A stretch of DNA of 64,000 nt, from positions 1 to 64,000 of the forward strand of contig NZ_FNCO01000004.1 in the NCBI RefSeq assembly GCF_900100795.1, read 5' to 3'. The stretch is from Pseudomonas abietaniphila. Lineage in GTDB: Bacteria; Pseudomonadota; Gammaproteobacteria; Pseudomonadales; Pseudomonadaceae. Position 1 is the stretch's first letter, and each line of letters opens with the position of its first letter. Made by a program: the position numbers and the translations under genes. This document shows positions 60,638 to 64,000 of the stretch, one piece after another. The notes beneath the pieces were generated by a model, which ran no database searches, was not told where the DNA came from, and saw only the letters and a list, made by a program, of their open reading frames with translations.

Positions 60638-63600
60638 ATGTTTTGGATGCCGGCCATTGTTTTCTTGTGCTTGATGGGGTCGACAAACGTCGACGCTCAG
60701 GTTCTTCCCCAAGGGGAAACGACCTCGCAGGGCATGCATGAGAAATCAATGCAGAGTACGGATGCTGCACCGCCCGACATCGAACACCCAGGCGACGCCC
60801 GTGCACAGGAGGCCTCTGAGGATCACCTTCCGACCATCAGCGGTCATTTGTACGCTCCAGCGAGCGAACTCCCGCAAACGTCTACCGATGCACCCCCTTT
60901 TACCTCGCCGGAACCTCTGCGTTTTTGGCGCGATTTCCTGCTCTACGGCCTGCCCGGCCTGCTGTTGCTGTCTTCGATCCTGGCGGTTGTCGTGCGCATC
61001 AACCGGCGCCTCAGCTCGGAAATCTCACGACGCGTCGCACTCGAACAGGAACTTCGCAGCAGCGAGTATCACTATCGCGGCATGATCGAGAGCCTGTCGG
61101 CCATTGCCTGGGAAGCCAACACGCACGACTACTCCTATAACTACGTTTCCCCGCACGCCGAGAACCTGCTCGGCTACCCGCTGCACCAATGGCGCCGATC
61201 GGGCTTCTGGCGCAGCATCGTGCATCAGGCCGATCTGGAGCGGGCTGAAACCTACTGCGACCAGCAAACAAGACTGGGCAACGATCACAGCGTGGATTAC
61301 CGGGTGATCAGCGCCGACGGACGAGTGGTCTGGGTGCGGGACATCGTCAGCCTCATCACCTATGGCCGCGAGCCTGTCATGCGCGGATTGATGATCGACA
61401 TCAGCGAGGCCAAGCAAACCGAAGAAGCCTTGCGCCTGTCTGAAGGCAAATTTGCCTCCGTGTTCGCTCAATGCCCGGACATCCTGGTGATCGCGCGGCT
61501 GTCCGATGGCTGCTTTCTGGAAGCCAACCAGGCCTTCGTCGAGCAGATCGGCCTGTCCGCCAGCGAAATCATCGGGAAGACCCCGAGCGAACTGAATATC
61601 TGGGGAATTCCGGACATCGGGCCAAGCCTGCTGCAGCGCCTGCAAAAGGGCAGCATCCGCAACCTGGAGATGCCGTTCCGGCGCAATAACGGACAGACGT
61701 TTACTGGCCTGTTATCGGCGGAGCCTTTCGATCTGGACTCAACGCCGGCGCTCGTCGTGGTCGTGCGCGACATCACCCCGCTCAAGGAAGCCCAGCAGCA
61801 ACTGCAGATGTCCGAGGAGAAGTTCGCCAAAGCGTTTCACTCCTCCCCCGACGGCCTGTTGATTACCCGGCAAAGCGACGGCTTGCTGGTGGAAGTCAAC
61901 GATGGCTTCAGCCGTATCACCGGTTATCACAGCGCGCTTTCACTGGACCGCACGACGCTGGACCTGGGCATCTGGGTCGACCTGAACGAGCGTCAGCAGT
62001 TGCTCGAGCAACTGAATCGCGACGGGTTCGTTAAAGACTTCACCAGCCATATTCGTCGCAGGGACGGGCAAATCAGGCTGTGCGAAATTTCATCGCGACC
62101 GCTGCCGATTGGCGGTGAAGATTGCATGCTGACCATCGCTCGGGACATCACTGAACGGCACCAGATGCAGGAGAAGCTGCAACTGGCGGCCACGGTGTTC
62201 GAGAGCACCGCTGAGGGTGTCTTGATCACCGATACTCGCCAGCGCATCAACGCGGTCAACCGGGCCTTCAGTGAGATCACGGGTTATAGCGAAGGTGAAG
62301 CGATCGGTGAAACCCCTCGCCTGCTCGCCTCGGGTCTGCACGACAGCGCGTTCTATGCCGCCATGTGGTATCAGCTGACGGCCGAAGGCCATTGGCAGGG
62401 CGAGATCAGTAATCGACGCAAGAACGGCGAAATCTACCCGAGCTGGCTGACCATCAGCGCTGTACGTAATCGCGACAAGTTCATCACCCACTTCGTCGCG
62501 GTGTTCGCCGACATCTCCAGCCTCAAGCAGGCTCAGGCGCGACTGGATTACCAGGCCCACCACGACCCACTGACCGGTCTGCCAAACCGCACCCTGTTCG
62601 AAAGCCGCTTGCACGCCGCACTCAGCCATTGCAAAGAGGCCAAGAGCCTCGGCGCCGTACTGTTCCTGGACCTCGACCGGTTCAAGCACATCAACGACAG
62701 CCTCGGCCATCCGGTCGGCGACTTGCTGCTCAAGGGCATTGCTCAGCGGCTGAAGGAAAACCTGCGGGATATCGACACGGTTGCGCGGTTGGGCGGCGAT
62801 GAATTCATCATTCTTCTGCCCGGCCTTCAAACGGCAGGCGATGCCGATGTCATCGCCACCAAACTGCTGAACAGCTTCTCGGCGCCATTTCAGGCCGGGG
62901 AGCACGAGTTCTTCATCAGCACCAGCATCGGCACGGCGCTGTTCCCCACCGACGGAGCAGACGTCGCGACGCTGATCAAGAATGCCGACGCCGCTATGTA
63001 CCGCTCCAAGGCCAAAGGCCGTAATCGCGTCGAGAACTACACCCGGGACTTGACCGCCCAGGCCAGTGAACGCATCGCCCTGGAGCACGAGCTGCGCCGG
63101 GCGATCGAGCGCAATGAATTCACGCTGTCCTACCAACCGAAGGTCAGCCTGCTGACACAACGGTTGGTCGGTGCGGAGGCTCTGATTCGCTGGACTCACC
63201 CCACGTTCGGAGAAGTCCCACCGGAACGCTTCATTCCTCTGGCGGAAGAGAACGGCATGATCCTGCAGATCGGCGAGTGGGTGCTCGAAATGGCCTGCCA
63301 GCAGCTGCATCAGTGGAACCAGCGGTATGACGTGTTCGGGTCACTGTCTGTAAACCTCGCAGGGGCACAGCTGCGCCAACCCAATCTGGTCACGCGCATC
63401 GAGCAACTGCTGACTCAATACGAGCTCCAGCCGGGCTGCCTGCAACTGGAGATCACCGAAAACTTCATCATGTCGCAAACCGAGGAAGCCCTGTCGGTGT
63501 TGCATCGCCTTAAAAAGCTCGGCGTGCAACTGGCGATCGACGATTTCGGCACAGGCTACTCGTCACTGAGCTACCTCAAACGCTTGCCACTGGACATCCT

Positions 63601-63880
63601 CAAGATCGACCAGTCATTCGTACGCGGCCTCCCCGACGACCCTCACGACGCCGCCATCGTTCGCGCCATCATCGCCCTGGGCCGCAGCATGCAACTGACC
63701 GTCATCGCCGAAGGCGTGGAGAACCTCGAACAGCAGCGATTCCTGGCCGATGAAGGCTGCGAACAGATCCAGGGCTACATCGTCAGCCTGCCCCTGCGCC
63801 CCGAAGAATTCTGCGCGACGTTTCTTCGTATAACGGTTTCGGACTTTTCGGATAGCACAGCTCGGAAACCATCGTTATAA
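60638..63880 (+). CDS. PAS-GGDEF-EAL cyclic-di-GMP protein (RmcA-like, short periplasmic part)
   Basis: A 1080-residue membrane protein. A signal peptide or first helix (1-20) is followed by about 75 residues of low-complexity, acidic, Pro/Ser-rich periplasmic sequence, one transmembrane helix (about 99-120), four PAS domains (about 140-640), a GGDEF domain with an intact GGDEF at 719-723, and an EAL domain with EAL at 847-849. P. aeruginosa RmcA, which as I recall lies at this same position next to rpoD, has an N-terminal solute-binding domain that is missing here. RmcA degrades c-di-GMP in response to redox signals. GAGG lies 6 nt ahead of the ATG. The gene is monocistronic, after the rpoD terminator. 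Confidence 0.85.
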   Translation: MFWMPAIVFLCLMGSTNVDAQVLPQGETTSQGMHEKSMQSTDAAPPDIEHPGDARAQEASEDHLPTISGHLYAPASELPQTSTDAPPFTSPEPLRFWRDFLLYGLPGLLLLSSILAVVVRINRRLSSEISRRVALEQELRSSEYHYRGMIESLSAIAWEANTHDYSYNYVSPHAENLLGYPLHQWRRSGFWRSIVHQADLERAETYCDQQTRLGNDHSVDYRVISADGRVVWVRDIVSLITYGREPVMRGLMIDISEAKQTEEALRLSEGKFASVFAQCPDILVIARLSDGCFLEANQAFVEQIGLSASEIIGKTPSELNIWGIPDIGPSLLQRLQKGSIRNLEMPFRRNNGQTFTGLLSAEPFDLDSTPALVVVVRDITPLKEAQQQLQMSEEKFAKAFHSSPDGLLITRQSDGLLVEVNDGFSRITGYHSALSLDRTTLDLGIWVDLNERQQLLEQLNRDGFVKDFTSHIRRRDGQIRLCEISSRPLPIGGEDCMLTIARDITERHQMQEKLQLAATVFESTAEGVLITDTRQRINAVNRAFSEITGYSEGEAIGETPRLLASGLHDSAFYAAMWYQLTAEGHWQGEISNRRKNGEIYPSWLTISAVRNRDKFITHFVAVFADISSLKQAQARLDYQAHHDPLTGLPNRTLFESRLHAALSHCKEAKSLGAVLFLDLDRFKHINDSLGHPVGDLLLKGIAQRLKENLRDIDTVARLGGDEFIILLPGLQTAGDADVIATKLLNSFSAPFQAGEHEFFISTSIGTALFPTDGADVATLIKNADAAMYRSKAKGRNRVENYTRDLTAQASERIALEHELRRAIERNEFTLSYQPKVSLLTQRLVGAEALIRWTHPTFGEVPPERFIPLAEENGMILQIGEWVLEMACQQLHQWNQRYDVFGSLSVNLAGAQLRQPNLVTRIEQLLTQYELQPGCLQLEITENFIMSQTEEALSVLHRLKKLGVQLAIDDFGTGYSSLSYLKRLPLDILKIDQSFVRGLPDDPHDAAIVRAIIALGRSMQLTVIAEGVENLEQQRFLADEGCEQIQGYIVSLPLRPEEFCATFLRITVSDFSDSTARKPSL

Positions 63881-63881
63881 T
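63876..63881 (+). promoter_or_regulatory. -10 element of the tRNA gene, overlapping the upstream stop codon
   Basis: TATAAT at 63876-63881 includes the TAA stop of the GGDEF/EAL gene (63878-63880) and is followed by a GC-rich discriminator (CCGCCGCC) typical of stable-RNA promoters, 15 nt ahead of the tRNA. The -35 is not clear. Confidence 0.5.
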
Positions 63882-63896
63882 CCGCCGCCTGACTGA

Positions 63897-63973
63897 GGGC
63901 CTATAGCTCAGTTGGTTAGAGCAGAGGACTCATAATCCTTTGGTCCACGGTTCGAGTCCGTGTGGGCCCACCA
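63897..63973 (+). tRNA. tRNA with CAU anticodon, probably tRNA-Ile2
   Basis: A 77-nt cloverleaf: acceptor stem GGGCCTA/TGGGCCC, D arm GCTCAGTTGGTTAGAGC, anticodon CAT at 63931-63933 in the loop CTCATAA, T arm CACGGTTCGAGTCCGTG, and encoded CCA end. CAU can be elongator Met or the lysidine-modified Ile tRNA; the anticodon stem and variable loop (TTTGGTC) look more like E. coli ileX than metT, and the first base pairs differ from initiator tRNA. Identity is therefore likely Ile2 but not certain. Confidence 0.9.
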
Positions 63974-64000
63974 TATAAATCAAGGGCTGCAGCGCTGCTG

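Noticed and set aside
63897..63973. Calling the tRNA initiator or elongator Met
   Set aside because: It has a normal G1-C72 pair and lacks the three G-C pairs of the initiator anticodon stem. Elongator Met is not excluded, but stem sequences look closer to the Ile2 type.

Overview
The window is a 64 kb stretch of core chromosome from a fluorescent-type Pseudomonas (Gammaproteobacteria). The evidence is protein-level similarity to known Pseudomonas families (Vfr, EstA, MurU/AmgK, Agt transporter, SpeD, RpoD), high GC content, and a gene order that matches, as I recall it, the P. aeruginosa PAO1 interval from tyrS to the tRNA gene beyond rpoD. The species cannot be fixed from this sequence. I see no insertion sequence, prophage, CRISPR array or genomic island; the accessory content is one or two small metabolic cassettes and several families of intergenic palindromes.

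Layout. 1-270: two tandem strong promoters pointing left off the edge, probably those of an rRNA operon next to tyrS. 270-8200: tyrS, a divergent M23 peptidase with anmK (cell-wall recycling), erpA (Fe-S carrier), argC, hemJ (haem synthesis), a DUF805 membrane protein and a short-chain dehydrogenase. 8280-11840: a HIT hydrolase, coq7, speD, an OsmC-like gene and vfr. 11850-15290: trpGDC plus a lipoate-ligase-like gene, preceded by a 14-codon Trp-containing leader peptide. 15460-19915: a LysR/MFS divergent pair and the esterase autotransporter estA. 20100-23145: rpe-gph-trpE, where a second copy of the Trp leader peptide is nested in frame in the last codons of gph. 23367-27600: a sigma-54 regulator with a putative permease and an iron-type alcohol dehydrogenase. 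27812-35240: an ABC importer (agtABCD type) with its two-component system AgtSR. 35379-39000: a DUF3530 protein, a DnaJ/TerB protein, and murU-amgK (peptidoglycan recycling). 39120-46772: lptD-surA-pdxA-rsmA-apaG-apaH-glpE. 47060-51930: the prkA-yeaH-spoVR stress cluster. 52002-55958: cca, folK, folB, plsY, tsaD. 56155-60499: the macromolecular-synthesis operon rpsU-dnaG-rpoD. 60638-63880: an RmcA-like GGDEF/EAL protein with a shortened periplasmic part, then a CAU-anticodon tRNA.

How the genes connect. Peptidoglycan recycling recurs (anmK, murU, amgK, M23 peptidase). Outer-membrane biogenesis is served by lptD and surA. The two tryptophan transcription units (trpE and trpGDC) lie about 6 kb apart and share a nearly identical leader peptide, which points to coordinated attenuation. 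The most interesting signals are this twin-leader arrangement, with one copy embedded in the gph reading frame; a long hairpin that doubles as terminator and cover of the cca ribosome-binding site; the sigma-54 alcohol dehydrogenase/permease cassette with a clear -24/-12 promoter and upstream dyad; and the RmcA-like protein that appears to have lost its periplasmic sensor domain.
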